Shown here piece by piece: positions 8,038-17,457 of a stretch of 64,000 nt of DNA. A model generated the notes under the pieces. That model was given only the letters and a program-made list of their open reading frames with translations, was not told the origin of the DNA and did no database searches. A program made the translations under genes and the position numbers. Source of the stretch: Phycisphaerae bacterium (GTDB lineage Bacteria > Planctomycetota > Phycisphaerae > Sedimentisphaerales > UBA12454). The stretch is taken from positions 186,001 through 250,000 of the forward strand of contig JBAZHC010000002.1 of NCBI GenBank assembly GCA_041652575.1, given 5' to 3'. Positions within the stretch are counted from its first letter, which is position 1, and each line of letters starts with the position of its first letter.

Positions 8038-9204
8038 TTAACGGTAAATTATGAACTGCAGCCAGTTCACAACCGCATCGTGTAAAATCATAACCACAAA
8101 GACCCCCATTGACAAGAAGGGACCGTACGGAATTTGACGTATTTTTTTAAAAAACATGGAAAAGACAGTCCAGGCAAGTCCAAAGAAGGGGGCAATGAAG
8201 AAAGCCACCACAACGGGCCATGGCCCCAGTACGGCACCGGCGGCACCCATAAGATGGACATCGCCAAGCCCCATTGCCTCTTTGCCGAAGGCGAAAGTAC
8301 CTAAAATACGTGTTATCCAGACTATGCCGCAACCTATGAAATAACCCCATAAACCGCCTAAAAGTCCAGCAATAACAGGTATTTGCGAAAAATCTATCCA
8401 CCAATCTGAAAATCGTGGTACGTTTTTAAAAATTTCAAATGCCGCAAAGGCACCAACAACTATCGGCAATAGAAAGATTACCTCTTTTAACATTTCAAGA
8501 CGATGATTATAGTTTTCTGTTTGTTTTTGTTCGGTTTGAGAGTCTATAGTATCTGATTTTTCCGAGGGATAACTTGTCTTAATAATTCCGGTGAAAAGTA
8601 ACAAAAGAGATGTTACCAGACCAACTAAAGCTCCAGCGGCTAAAATAGCGACCTTTGCGGATGCCAGCGGAAAGAGGTCGTAACTTCTGATAATAGCGGA
8701 ATCATAGAAAAAAGTTCCCGCTCCGGCAGCGATAATACCTGCCGCTGTTACAAGCCAGCAGATGGAAATAGGGATGATATATAATTCCAAATCGATTGCC
8801 GAGGCCGCGATGAAACAGGAGAGCATAATAATATGAACAAGGTACAGCGAAAAACCGCCTTCGAAAAATCCGCCGATTCCTTTTCTGAAAGCTGTCTGGA
8901 AATAAATCCAGTAAAGAGCGACAAAAAGCAGGGCGGTCAGCAATTCGATGATGAAATACCGCGGCGTGATTTTGGTTTTGCATTTGCGGCATTTGCCCAT
9001 CAGGAGCAGCCATGAAAGAATCGGAATATTATCGTAAAAAGCTATCGGCGTTTTGCAAACAGGGCAGGCCGAGCCGGGCCGAACAAGCGATAAATCTCTC
9101 GGAAGCCGATAAATCACGACATTTAGAAAACTGCCGACAGAGGCGCCGAGCGCGAAGATAAATGTAATCAGCAATCCATCCGGTATAACAATGCATCCTG
9201 CCAA
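8038..9204 (-). CDS. pilD: Prepilin peptidase (A24A, PilD-like)
   Basis: Polytopic aspartyl protease that cuts type IV prepilins and pseudopilins and methylates the new N-terminus. The N-terminal GASVGSFLNVVIYRLPR, the two CxxC pairs (CPVCKTPI and CRKCKTKI) of the zinc/methylase domain, and the catalytic Asp residues in SAIDLELYIIP and MGLGDVHLMGAAGA are all present. About eight membrane helices, with a ~70-residue polar insertion mid-protein (SEKSDTIDSQTEQKQ). The start is TTG at 9204 with AGGAA 6 bp upstream. It begins 10 bp after argG, so the two are probably co-transcribed. Substrates may include pseudopilin-like proteins abundant in this lineage. Confidence 0.92.
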   Translation of the reverse strand: MAGCIVIPDGLLITFIFALGASVGSFLNVVIYRLPRDLSLVRPGSACPVCKTPIAFYDNIPILSWLLLMGKCRKCKTKITPRYFIIELLTALLFVALYWIYFQTAFRKGIGGFFEGGFSLYLVHIIMLSCFIAASAIDLELYIIPISICWLVTAAGIIAAGAGTFFYDSAIIRSYDLFPLASAKVAILAAGALVGLVTSLLLLFTGIIKTSYPSEKSDTIDSQTEQKQTENYNHRLEMLKEVIFLLPIVVGAFAAFEIFKNVPRFSDWWIDFSQIPVIAGLLGGLWGYFIGCGIVWITRILGTFAFGKEAMGLGDVHLMGAAGAVLGPWPVVVAFFIAPFFGLAWTVFSMFFKKIRQIPYGPFLSMGVFVVMILHDAVVNWLQFIIYR

Positions 9205-9214
9205 ATATTATTCC

Positions 9215-10429
9215 TTATTTTTGTTTGTTAACTATGCCGGCAACTTTCATTTGCAGACCGAACAGGCGTATAAATCCTGTCGCGTCTGTCGGATTGTATT
9301 CATCGCCCATCGTGAAGCTTGCCATCTTCGTACTGTAAAGACTTTTTGGACTCTTGATTCCCGCCGGTGTGCAGCGGCCTTTATATAGTTTCATTTTTAC
9401 CGAGCCGGTAACATTCTGCTGCGTTACATCGACAAACGCATCGAGCGCGTGACGAAGCTGGCAGAACCACTGGCCGTTATAGACAAGGTCGGCGTATTTT
9501 AGCGCGACCTGCTGTTTGTAGTGCAGAGTTTCGCGGTCGAGCGTCAGAGTTTCCAGTGCCTTGTGAGCTTCGACAAGTATAGTTCCGCCGGGCGTTTCAT
9601 AAACGCCGCGGGATTTAATGCCGACGAGACGATTCTCAACGACATCAGCCTGACCGACAGCGTGTTTGCCGCCGATTTTATTCAATTGCTCGATAATCTT
9701 TACAGGGTCTGTCTTTTTGCCGTTAATTGCGACAGGCACACCTTTTTCAAAACCGATTACAACATACTCCGCTTTGTTCGGGGCCTTGGAAACGGGATTC
9801 GAAAGGACGAACAGGCGATCCAATGGTTCGTTTGCCGGGTCTTCAAGCTCAGCGCCTTCGTGGCTTATGTGCCAGAGGTTCCGGTCGCGGGAATAAATTT
9901 TCTTTACGCTCTGTTCAATCGGAACTTTATGCTTTTTGGCGTATTCAATCGCTGCTTCCCGGCTGGTCAGTTCGAATTTCGGGTCTTTCCACGGTGCGAT
10001 AATTTTCAGTTTCGGGTCGAGAGCCATATATGTAAGCTCGAAACGTACCTGGTCGTTGCCTTTGCCGGTAGCTCCGTGAGCGACGCCGATAGCGCCTTCC
10101 TGCTGAGCGACCATAACCTGATGTTTGGCAATTAGCGGCCGGGCGATACTTGTGCCGAGAAGATAGCCGTTTTCGTAAATCGCTCCGCTTTTGAGCATCG
10201 GCCAGAGATATTCGGTAACAAATTCTTTCCGCAGGTCTTTAACGATACACTTTACCGCGCCGGAAGCGAGTGCTTTTTTCTTAATTCCGTCGAGTTCTTC
10301 GGCCTGACCGAGGTCGGCGGCGAACGCTATAACGTCATAGCCGTAGTTTTCCTTTAGCCACGGCAGAATTACACTGGTATCGAGTCCGCCGCTATAGGCG
10401 AGAACGACTTTATTTGATGATTTTGCCAT
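9215..10429 (-). CDS. argG: Argininosuccinate synthase
   Basis: 404 residues, the normal family length. The P-loop-type ATP site VVLAYSGGLDTSVILPWL is at the N-terminus; GATGKGNDQVRFELT and the PWKDPKFELTSREAAIEYA block follow. It joins citrulline and aspartate using ATP in arginine synthesis. Start ATG 10429 is preceded by AAGGATATC (ribosome site). It lies ahead of pilD on the same strand with only 10 bp between. Confidence 0.97.
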   Translation of the reverse strand: MAKSSNKVVLAYSGGLDTSVILPWLKENYGYDVIAFAADLGQAEELDGIKKKALASGAVKCIVKDLRKEFVTEYLWPMLKSGAIYENGYLLGTSIARPLIAKHQVMVAQQEGAIGVAHGATGKGNDQVRFELTYMALDPKLKIIAPWKDPKFELTSREAAIEYAKKHKVPIEQSVKKIYSRDRNLWHISHEGAELEDPANEPLDRLFVLSNPVSKAPNKAEYVVIGFEKGVPVAINGKKTDPVKIIEQLNKIGGKHAVGQADVVENRLVGIKSRGVYETPGGTILVEAHKALETLTLDRETLHYKQQVALKYADLVYNGQWFCQLRHALDAFVDVTQQNVTGSVKMKLYKGRCTPAGIKSPKSLYSTKMASFTMGDEYNPTDATGFIRLFGLQMKVAGIVNKQK

Positions 10430-10508
10430 TTAAAGATATCCTTTCATATCGATAAAACGAAATTATACAATATCCTGTTTGTTTGGCAAGAAGGGAAGAT
10501 TCGGAAGA

Positions 10509-11555
10509 TTATTTTTTCCGTGGGATGACGGCATTTAGCAAATCCGAGTCCCACTGGTTTTTCTGCGAGTCGTAAATCCCGAAACCGGAGCATAATTCCC
10601 AATAGATATAACTGAAGCCGCGTTTTACGGCCGAATCGGCAATGAAAGAAGTCCAGCGAATCCTGTCGGATTTGTCGGCCTTGTAGTATGCGCCGAATTC
10701 GCCAAGATTCATCGGCCTGTTATTTTTTTTGCCCCAGTCGGCACCTTTATCGAAATCATCGTTAATTGCCTTTTGTTCTTGGGCGGTGGCTTTCCATGTT
10801 ATGCCGAGACTGTCTTTTCCTTCGGCGCTCCACTCGGCGCCCTGATGTGTAAATTTAATCGGCAAATAATAATGACATGAAACAATGATATTGCGGTCAC
10901 TTTCGGGTAACTGAAGATTGTCAATGTCAGTGGCATAATTGGCAGGGTTAACAACGATTGTTCGATATGGATTCGACCGGCGAATAACATCGATGGTTTT
11001 ACTGAGAATACCGTTCCAAAGTTTCGCGGTTAATGCGTTGTGCGGTTCGTTCAGCGGCTCGAATAAAACTGAATCAGGATAATTTTTGTAATGCTCGGCA
11101 ATTTGTTTCCATAAGGCAACAAATCGTTCACTGTGGGTGTTAGGTTCGTTCATCAATTCCATATAATGATGCATATTTACCATAACATAGAGATTTTGCT
11201 GCAACGCGTTTTTCACGGCCCAGTCTATGCGTTTGAAAAAATTGGGGTCGATTGTATATGGCGGCTGCTCTAAAGCGTGGCTCGACCAGCGAATCGGAAT
11301 ACGAACGGAATCGAAGCCGGCGTCTTTTATGATTTTAAAATATTCGCCTTTCAGGGTGACACCCCATTCGCCTTCATTTGGCGCTTCGAGAGCATTGCCG
11401 AGATTTATTCCTTTGCCAAGATGTTTATTTTGATTATACGGGTCGGGTGATTTGCTTTTCGCTTCTGCCGCACAGTTTAAAACCGCCAGCAAAACCATAC
11501 CTGCGATAATAGGCAGCTTAACTCGCATAAAACATTTCCCATCGACTCCGGACAT
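10509..11555 (-). CDS. Secreted glycoside hydrolase family 5 (endoglucanase-like)
   Basis: 348 residues with an N-terminal signal peptide (MRVKLPIIAGMVLLAVLNCAAEA; ATG 11555 chosen because AGGAG lies 7 bp upstream, though the ATG at 11528 is possible). GH5 hallmarks are GKGINLGNALEAP, FDSVRIPIRWS, LYVMVNMHHY, the acid/base Glu in LFEPLNEPHN and the nucleophile Glu in PMNLGEFGAYY. It most likely cleaves a beta-1,4-glucan or mannan outside the cytoplasm. No other carbohydrate-degradation genes flank it. Confidence 0.9.
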   Translation of the reverse strand: MSGVDGKCFMRVKLPIIAGMVLLAVLNCAAEAKSKSPDPYNQNKHLGKGINLGNALEAPNEGEWGVTLKGEYFKIIKDAGFDSVRIPIRWSSHALEQPPYTIDPNFFKRIDWAVKNALQQNLYVMVNMHHYMELMNEPNTHSERFVALWKQIAEHYKNYPDSVLFEPLNEPHNALTAKLWNGILSKTIDVIRRSNPYRTIVVNPANYATDIDNLQLPESDRNIIVSCHYYLPIKFTHQGAEWSAEGKDSLGITWKATAQEQKAINDDFDKGADWGKKNNRPMNLGEFGAYYKADKSDRIRWTSFIADSAVKRGFSYIYWELCSGFGIYDSQKNQWDSDLLNAVIPRKK

Positions 11556-11670
11556 AAATTAACTCCTGAAACAAATGATTATACAATTCCGATATTATTT
11601 GACAATATTTATATTTTAGTATAGGTTTTGAAACTTCCAAAACAATAAATACAAATCCTGAATGGTTTTT

Positions 11671-11898
11671 ATTTGCCGCGGAATCCGCCGTCGCTAAAAG
11701 CTATGGCGGATAAATTTGTTGATGTGGAGGATATTTTCAAGTGGTCTTTTCGGGACGTGTAAAACATCTTTTTCGTCGAGATAATATCTCATATCCTCTA
11801 AGGCGTCTTCCTGCATCGGGGTTTCGGCGGCTTCGACAAGCTCAATCAGAAAATTTCTTTCCAGTTTTTCCTGACGGAATCGCCTGATATATCCTATT
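11671..11898 (-). pseudogene. Nitroreductase remnant with internal deletion
   Basis: Read on the minus strand this gives IRRFRQEKLERNFLIELVEAA joined directly to ETPMQEDALEDMRYYLDEK and on to HINKFIRHSF, i.e. the two ends of the intact nitroreductase at 20743-21330 without its middle ~120 residues. The join lies at a short GGCGG repeat. The first residues and start are missing. The downstream flank, including the CCGCC/GGCGG palindrome, is also shared, so the whole 3' region was duplicated. Confidence 0.85.
11684..11714 (+). repeat. CCGCC/GGCGG palindromic repeat, second copy
   Basis: Same 31-bp palindrome as at 20733-20763, here at the 3' edge of the nitroreductase remnant. It forms part of the duplicated stretch. 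Confidence 0.65.
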
Positions 11899-11913
11899 TT
11901 TTAAAAAATAATT

Positions 11914-11938
11914 TTAAAAATTTGAGTATTTGCTCAAA
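11914..11938 (-). terminator. Possible terminator of the Ehr operon
   Basis: On the minus strand TTTGAG-CAAATA-CTCAAA followed by TTTTT. A weak six-pair stem 230 bp past the last Ehr gene. The rest of 11939-12167 holds no gene I can support. Confidence 0.4.
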
Positions 11939-12167
11939 AATGCGGTGCCTTTTTTGTCATTTATATGAAAAGCGTTAATTGATGGAGACATATTTGAGAC
12001 AAAGTAAACATTCACTCCGACACTGTTTGCTACTGCCAGCATGAACGAGTATTACTGCAATATCCGACTACACGGATGCCCGGGTAGTTAAAGTATATAA
12101 CAATCTCGCAAACATCTTGTTACATAATCCAAAGATTGTTGACTCGTGAAAAACCAAGTCAGGGATC

Positions 12168-12920
12168 TCAATGATGGCCAAGAAATGTTATAAGTCCATC
12201 AAGAATAGTATAAGGGTGAGGTGGACAGCCGGGTATGTACAAATCGACCGGCACAATATCACCGATTCCGTTGTTAGTCTCCTGATGGCCGCAATAGATA
12301 CCCCCGGAAATTGCGCAAGCGCCAACGGCGATTACAAATTTCGGGGCCGGGATTGCATCGTAAGTTTTTTCCAACGCTAATCGCATATTCCCTGTCACGG
12401 GGCCTGTTACGAGTATTCCATCGGAATGCCGCGGCGAAGCGACAAATTGAATTCCGAATCTGGCAAGATCAAATGTAAGTGTCGTTAGCACATTAGTGTC
12501 GGCTTCACAGGCATTGCAGCCGCCGGCGCTGACCTGACGGAGTTTGAGAGAGCGACCGAATATTCTGCGGCTTTGCTCATTGAGCATTTGCGCCAGTTTT
12601 ACTTCCTTATCCGAAACCAGCAGGTCATCGCGACAAGTTGCGGCAAGGCGATAATCGCCGGAAAATTCAATCGCTCCGGCTGAACATATTTCAGCGCAGC
12701 TTCCGCAGAAAATACATTTGCCCATATCGATACAAATCTTATTATCTTTCAAAATTATCGCACCTGTCGGACAGATTTTTTCGCAGGCCTTGCATTGATT
12801 GCATTTGTCGTGGTGCAGAATCGGTCTGCCTTTGAACCGCTCGGGCATAACCGGCGGCTTTGCCGGAAACGGATATGTGTGATAACCCTGTTTTATACGT
12901 GCTATTAATGCTTTTATCAT
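12168..12920 (-). CDS. Ehr/hydrogenase-4-like small subunit with fused ferredoxin domain (HyfH+HyfI-like)
   Basis: The start is placed at ATG 12920, just after the preceding gene's stop; the GTG at 12944 would overlap it. The N-terminal half holds two [4Fe-4S] ferredoxin motifs (CNQCKACEKICPTGAI and CIFCGSCAEICSAGAI), as in HyfH/NuoI. The C-terminal half is NuoB-like, with four cluster ligands in GGCNACE, VGACAISGG and PGCPPHPY. The two proteins are separate in most hydrogenase-4 operons, so this is a fusion. It should carry electrons from a soluble donor such as ferredoxin to the N2-like cluster beside the large subunit. Last gene of the operon. Confidence 0.88.
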   Translation of the reverse strand: MIKALIARIKQGYHTYPFPAKPPVMPERFKGRPILHHDKCNQCKACEKICPTGAIILKDNKICIDMGKCIFCGSCAEICSAGAIEFSGDYRLAATCRDDLLVSDKEVKLAQMLNEQSRRIFGRSLKLRQVSAGGCNACEADTNVLTTLTFDLARFGIQFVASPRHSDGILVTGPVTGNMRLALEKTYDAIPAPKFVIAVGACAISGGIYCGHQETNNGIGDIVPVDLYIPGCPPHPYTILDGLITFLGHH

Positions 12921-12927
12921 AATAATC

Positions 12928-14430
12928 TCACAGGTCGTGTCCACAGTAAGAGAGATTGAAACTTTTATTGCACAGCGGGAAATCGGATATCTGCTGATTT
13001 CTCATCGCAACAGCCAAACCCATCCAATTATGGAACGAAGGATCAATAATTTTATAACGGGCCAATTTCCCTGATTCATCAGTTATAGCAACATGGCATA
13101 TTTCGCCTCGCCAGCCTTCGACGAGCGATACGGCGATTTTGTTCGGCGCCGCGGATGATGTATTAACCTGTATCTTACCCGCAGGCATCGTATCGAGAAG
13201 GTTGTTAATGAACGCAGTGGAATGCTGGATTTCGAGCCATCGAACATAAGCGCGGGCGAAAACGTCTCCGGTATTCCACGTTGCAACTGGAATCTGATTG
13301 AACTGAAAAACTCCGCCGGCGAAATTATAACGACAGTCGCGTTCGAGACCGCAGGCACGGGCTGCCGGACCAACAAGACCCAGGTCTGTGGCCGTTTGTT
13401 TTGACAATATGCCGGTGTCTTCTAATCGGCTAAGTACCGATGGAGTCGTCCATAAACAATTGGCCGCATTAGTAACATCTTTTAGTGCCGCCACCAAACG
13501 CCGACGAAGTTCATCGATGTGTTGTTTTTCAATATCGAAAGCCATTCCTCCCGGCCGAATTAAATTGCGGCCGAAACGATTGCCGCAGAGCATCGCCGTC
13601 ATATTAAGAAAATCTCCGCGAATACGTCCGCAAAACGACGAGGTGGGCAGATACCCGATATCGCCGGCCAGCGCTCCGAGGTCGCCGGTATGATTGGCGA
13701 GCCGTTCAAGTTCGAGAGCGATGCCGCGAAGCGAATGCGCCCGAATCGGTGCCGAGCAGGAACTCAATGCCTCAAGAACATGGCAGTGTGCCAGCGTATG
13801 GCCTATCGTGGTATCGCCGGCAGTGGTTTCGATGTAATGAATCGACTTGTTATGCGGCGAACCTGTCATTCGCTGTTCTATGCCGCGATGCTGATAGCCC
13901 AATGATATTTCCAGATGCAGAACATTTTCTCCATTGCATTGGAAACGAAAGTGTCCCGGCTCGATGATGCCTGCGTGAACAGGGCCGACGGCGACTTCGT
14001 GTATTTCACTGCCCTCGACGCGGAAAAAATCTGTTATGCCCGGCCCAGAACCATTCCACAAATTATGCTGTGTATAGGATCGATGAAAACGTATCGGCTT
14101 TAGCCAGGGATGACCGTCGGGACGAATCCCGAACTGCTCGGCAATCTCGCGCTCGAACCAATGTGCCTGCGGACAATCCGGCGTCAATGATGGATAGCTT
14201 TCCTTTACGCTCGTCGTTGCCAATCGCAATATGCCATGGTGGTCATCGGCGAGAACAATAACCAATTTTACTATGTCGTTATCCTGCGAAACACCGAAAA
14301 ATGCGGCGATGTGTCCGCCGCTATTAACCTCATTTATAACGGTATCTCTAAAATCCTCATTTGTCAAAAATGGCAATTCGCCTATATCGGCTGTCTTACA
14401 ATTGTAAAGGCTAAGTATTTGGCGGCTCAT
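12928..14430 (-). CDS. Ehr large subunit (NuoC-NuoD/HyfG-like) lacking NiFe ligands
   Basis: 500 residues: a NuoC-like N-terminus (~1-130, PQAHWFEREIAEQFGI) fused to a NuoD/hydrogenase large subunit. VGPVHAGIIEPGHFRFQ and GYQHRGIEQRM are clear. Where hydrogenases have the first CxxC pair (ERxCGICxxxH) this protein reads YIETTAGDTTIGHTLAH, and at the C-terminus where DPCxxC is expected it reads DPSFHNWMGLA. Both pairs are gone, so it cannot bind a NiFe centre. This is the defining trait of energy-converting hydrogenase-related (Ehr) complexes. It probably couples ferredoxin or another donor to a quinone or unknown acceptor while pumping ions (inference). Confidence 0.88.
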   Translation of the reverse strand: MSRQILSLYNCKTADIGELPFLTNEDFRDTVINEVNSGGHIAAFFGVSQDNDIVKLVIVLADDHHGILRLATTSVKESYPSLTPDCPQAHWFEREIAEQFGIRPDGHPWLKPIRFHRSYTQHNLWNGSGPGITDFFRVEGSEIHEVAVGPVHAGIIEPGHFRFQCNGENVLHLEISLGYQHRGIEQRMTGSPHNKSIHYIETTAGDTTIGHTLAHCHVLEALSSCSAPIRAHSLRGIALELERLANHTGDLGALAGDIGYLPTSSFCGRIRGDFLNMTAMLCGNRFGRNLIRPGGMAFDIEKQHIDELRRRLVAALKDVTNAANCLWTTPSVLSRLEDTGILSKQTATDLGLVGPAARACGLERDCRYNFAGGVFQFNQIPVATWNTGDVFARAYVRWLEIQHSTAFINNLLDTMPAGKIQVNTSSAAPNKIAVSLVEGWRGEICHVAITDESGKLARYKIIDPSFHNWMGLAVAMRNQQISDFPLCNKSFNLSYCGHDL

Positions 14431-15899
14431 TAATAACCTCCCAGCAGATTGGCGATATGATGCAGGAGGCTGCTTAGATGCGGCGGAACATAAACTCCGA
14501 GTACAAGCGTTCCCAATAATAATATTGCAGGCGGCACAATCGAAAGAGTTCGCTCACCCTCTACACTGACAGGTTTCACGTTTCGGCCCTGCGTCATTCG
14601 CAATGCGATAGCGGATATGCCGATGAAAATAATCGCCAGAAGCACCAGATACGTTACGGCGACGGCATAGCGTCCCTGGTCGATACTCGCTTTAAGAATC
14701 AAAAATTCACTTAGAAATATTCCAAAAGGCGGAAAGCCTGTAATCGCCAGTATTCCCGCTGTCCACAATAGTCCCGATGCCGGTATTGCCGAGAGCACGC
14801 CCCGTACATCGCCTGCGGTTTTGGTTTTATATGCGGCAAGGATATTTCCAGCAACCAAAAACAGAGCCGCCTTAGTGAGCGAATGGTTGACTGCGTGCAG
14901 CATCGAACCGAATACGGCCGCGCCGCCCAGTCCGACACCCATAGCGAGGATGCCGATATGCTCGACGCTCGAATAAGCAAGCATACGTTTATAATCTGCC
15001 TGGCCGATAACGAACACGGCCGCGAATGTCATCGAGACAAGCCCGAAAAACATCAGAAGGTCCTGCGCAAAGGCTATATGTCCTGCGGCAGTGGTTACTT
15101 CAAACGCCCTTAAAATGCCGACAAACGCACAGTTAAGCAGCGCACCTGAAAGAAGTGCCGATACAAGCGATGGCGCTTCAGAATGCGCATCCGGCAGCCA
15201 TGTATGAAGAGGGGCAAGACCCATTTTTGTGCCGTAGCCTACCAGAAAAAATATAAAGGCCGCCTTAACCCATGGTTCCCATAATTGCGAAGCATTGGCG
15301 ATAAGGTCACTGCGCATCAGAGGTATTGATACTCCGTTATGCGCCGATGCGGCAATGGCAAGAAAGAAATTGCCCAACAGAGATACCGCGATACCTACCG
15401 AGCAAATTAAAAGATATTTCCACGTTGCTTCGAGCGAACGGTGATGACGGTGAAAATAAATCAGTGGTGCCGTTACCAGTGTCGTTGCTTCCATAGCAAC
15501 CCAGAGCATTCCGAAGTTTTGACTGGTAATAACTATTGTCATTGTCGTCAGGAACATCAGGAGGCAGCCGGTAAAAATGGTTTCAGGGGCATTGGCAAAG
15601 AATTCGCCTTCCTCGAAATCCTTCTTTTGGCTGCGTCGCTCAGCCTTGAGATAGCCTATGGCGTACAGCGAAGCCATAAGGAATAAAACATCGGTAATAC
15701 TCATAAACAATTGCGCTATAGGGTCTATTTCAAACCAGCCGTTTAATATCGGAGCAGGCGTATGAATCCAGCTTGCCGCCATAATCGCAGCGTGGCTAAA
15801 GGCCGCGACAACAAGAATACTCCGCCGCAGCTTATCGCTGCGGATAAGCAGGCTCAGCAGAGCGGCAGTAAATGGTATCAATAATAATGCCCAAATCAT
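14430..15899 (-). CDS. Ehr antiporter-like membrane subunit (HyfF/NuoN-like)
   Basis: 489 residues with about 14 helices of the Mrp/NuoLMN antiporter fold: LGLAPLHTWLPDAHSEAPS, ADYKRMLAYSSVEHIGILAMG and HAVNHSLTKAALFLVAGN, with the key Lys and Glu/Asp of the proton path. It should move protons or Na+ across the membrane when driven by the redox arm. Overlaps the next gene's start by one base and starts 1 bp after the HyfE-like gene. Confidence 0.9.
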   Translation of the reverse strand: MIWALLLIPFTAALLSLLIRSDKLRRSILVVAAFSHAAIMAASWIHTPAPILNGWFEIDPIAQLFMSITDVLFLMASLYAIGYLKAERRSQKKDFEEGEFFANAPETIFTGCLLMFLTTMTIVITSQNFGMLWVAMEATTLVTAPLIYFHRHHRSLEATWKYLLICSVGIAVSLLGNFFLAIAASAHNGVSIPLMRSDLIANASQLWEPWVKAAFIFFLVGYGTKMGLAPLHTWLPDAHSEAPSLVSALLSGALLNCAFVGILRAFEVTTAAGHIAFAQDLLMFFGLVSMTFAAVFVIGQADYKRMLAYSSVEHIGILAMGVGLGGAAVFGSMLHAVNHSLTKAALFLVAGNILAAYKTKTAGDVRGVLSAIPASGLLWTAGILAITGFPPFGIFLSEFLILKASIDQGRYAVAVTYLVLLAIIFIGISAIALRMTQGRNVKPVSVEGERTLSIVPPAILLLGTLVLGVYVPPHLSSLLHHIANLLGGY

Positions 15900-15900
15900 T

Positions 15901-16533
15901 TTAGTCCTTTAGCGTACTCAATTGGTCGGTATTGATATGGTCGAATTGTCTGCTGATATGGAAAATTGCGATGCCCATTACAAATACGCCTACGAATACA
16001 TCGAGCAGAATTCCCAGTTCGATTAGCATAGGCTGCTGACTGGCAATAGCCATACCAAAGGCGTAAATACCATTTTCAAGCACCAGGTATCCCAATACCT
16101 GCGTTAGCGCCTTTTTGCGGCTGATGATAATAAACAATCCAACAATCAGCGTAAACATCGCTACTGGAATAAGCATTGGTGAATGAACACTAAACGGCAT
16201 AGGCAGTCGCGTGCTTATCCAATACGAAAACGCAAGTGCAATCGGTCCCATCAGGAGCGACAGACCATATCCGACATACGGGTCGTCTTCACGCCAGACA
16301 TTTAGCTGCCTAAGCGTCCGCCAGAGCATCAATGGAAAGATGACGCCTTTAAGAAGGACACTTAGTACGGCAAATATAAGCAGTTGCGGCTCAAAACTGT
16401 GGATAATCAGCGGCAGTATGCCGAGAGCTACTCCCTGAGCGGCCACAACATGAATACAGGCGCGAAGTCTGCTGCTTCCCAGAACAACCATGTTCGTAAG
16501 TATCAGCAATACCATTATAATATCTGTCCGCAC
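15901..16533 (-). CDS. Hydrogenase-4 component E-like membrane subunit (HyfE)
   Basis: 210 residues, about six to seven helices, no charged ion-path motif. Features such as VLGSSRLRACIHVVAAQGVALGI and QVLGYLVLENGIYAFGMAI match HyfE, which corresponds to an extended NuoK-like subunit. The GTG start at 16533 is preceded by AAGGAATTAAGCT; ATG 16515 is an alternative. It sits between the HyfC- and HyfF-like genes as in hydrogenase-4 operons. Confidence 0.82.
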   Translation of the reverse strand: MRTDIIMVLLILTNMVVLGSSRLRACIHVVAAQGVALGILPLIIHSFEPQLLIFAVLSVLLKGVIFPLMLWRTLRQLNVWREDDPYVGYGLSLLMGPIALAFSYWISTRLPMPFSVHSPMLIPVAMFTLIVGLFIIISRKKALTQVLGYLVLENGIYAFGMAIASQQPMLIELGILLDVFVGVFVMGIAIFHISRQFDHINTDQLSTLKD

Positions 16534-16536
16534 AGC

Positions 16537-17457
16537 TTAATTCCTTAAGGCAAAAACAAGCGACAGTATCGCAAGTGAGATAGACGTAAACAGCAGGTTT
16601 GGCACACTTATCAGCCTAAACCGTGCCATACATGATTCAACAATTCCTATGAAAACCGATACGGCAAATACCGCCGCGACGGCAGCCGGTATCGAAATCC
16701 ATAACGGCATTTGATTCATCGGCAAAAGCATTCCTACTAATATCGCGGCAAATATCCACAGCTTCAGTGCGGAACCGTATAAAATAAATGCAAAATCAGG
16801 CCCGCTGTTATCGAGTACCATCACCTCGTGAATCATTGTCAGCTCAAGATGAGTATTCGGGTCGTCTACCGGAATGCGTGCGTTCTCCGTAAGAAGAACA
16901 ATAATCATCGCCGCTGCCGTCAGCAGCGGTGTCGCGCAATTGCTCGTCCACATCTGCGGTGTAACAGCAGAGAAAATACCGGAAAGAGAAACGCTTGAAG
17001 TCTGCCTTGCCATAGCCGCCAATGCGATAAATAAAGCCGGTTCTGCCAGTGCGGAAAACTGCACTTCACGGCTTGCACCCATTCCCTCGAAACTTGAGCC
17101 GGTATCCAGCGCACCGATGACAATGAAAAATCTCATCAGTCCAAGTAAATAAGCCGCGAAAATTAAATCGCCGTTAAAGCTTAACAAACTGCGGCCACCG
17201 CCGAGAGGAACGATAAATGCTGTCAGTATAATTGCCGTAAGACAGATAACCGGGGCTATTTTGAATACCCACGATGTTGTCGTGCTGTAAACGACGCCTT
17301 TGTGAAGCAGACGCCAAAGGTCGTAGTACGGCTGAAGCAATGGCTGGCCGCGTCTGCCTGCGAAAAATGCCTTGACCCTATTGATTACACCCAAAAGCAT
17401 TGGTGCAAGCAGCATCGCAATAACAGGTTGGATTATCATTATTGCTATGTTCGTCAT
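16537..17457 (-). CDS. Ehr membrane subunit, NuoH/HyfC-like
   Basis: The start is ATG 17457, which overlaps the preceding stop as ATGA; longer starts would run far into that gene. 306 residues with eight helices. Typical NuoH/HyfC signatures are GRRGQPLLQPYYDLWRLLHKG, EGMGASREVQFSALAEPALF and the acidic VDDPNTHLELTMIHEVMVLD. This subunit joins the peripheral redox arm to the ion-pumping membrane arm. Confidence 0.92.
   Translation of the reverse strand: MTNIAIMIIQPVIAMLLAPMLLGVINRVKAFFAGRRGQPLLQPYYDLWRLLHKGVVYSTTTSWVFKIAPVICLTAIILTAFIVPLGGGRSLLSFNGDLIFAAYLLGLMRFFIVIGALDTGSSFEGMGASREVQFSALAEPALFIALAAMARQTSSVSLSGIFSAVTPQMWTSNCATPLLTAAAMIIVLLTENARIPVDDPNTHLELTMIHEVMVLDNSGPDFAFILYGSALKLWIFAAILVGMLLPMNQMPLWISIPAAVAAVFAVSVFIGIVESCMARFRLISVPNLLFTSISLAILSLVFALRN

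Noticed and set aside
9521..10135. 204-codon plus-strand frame
   Set aside because: Antisense shadow of argG.
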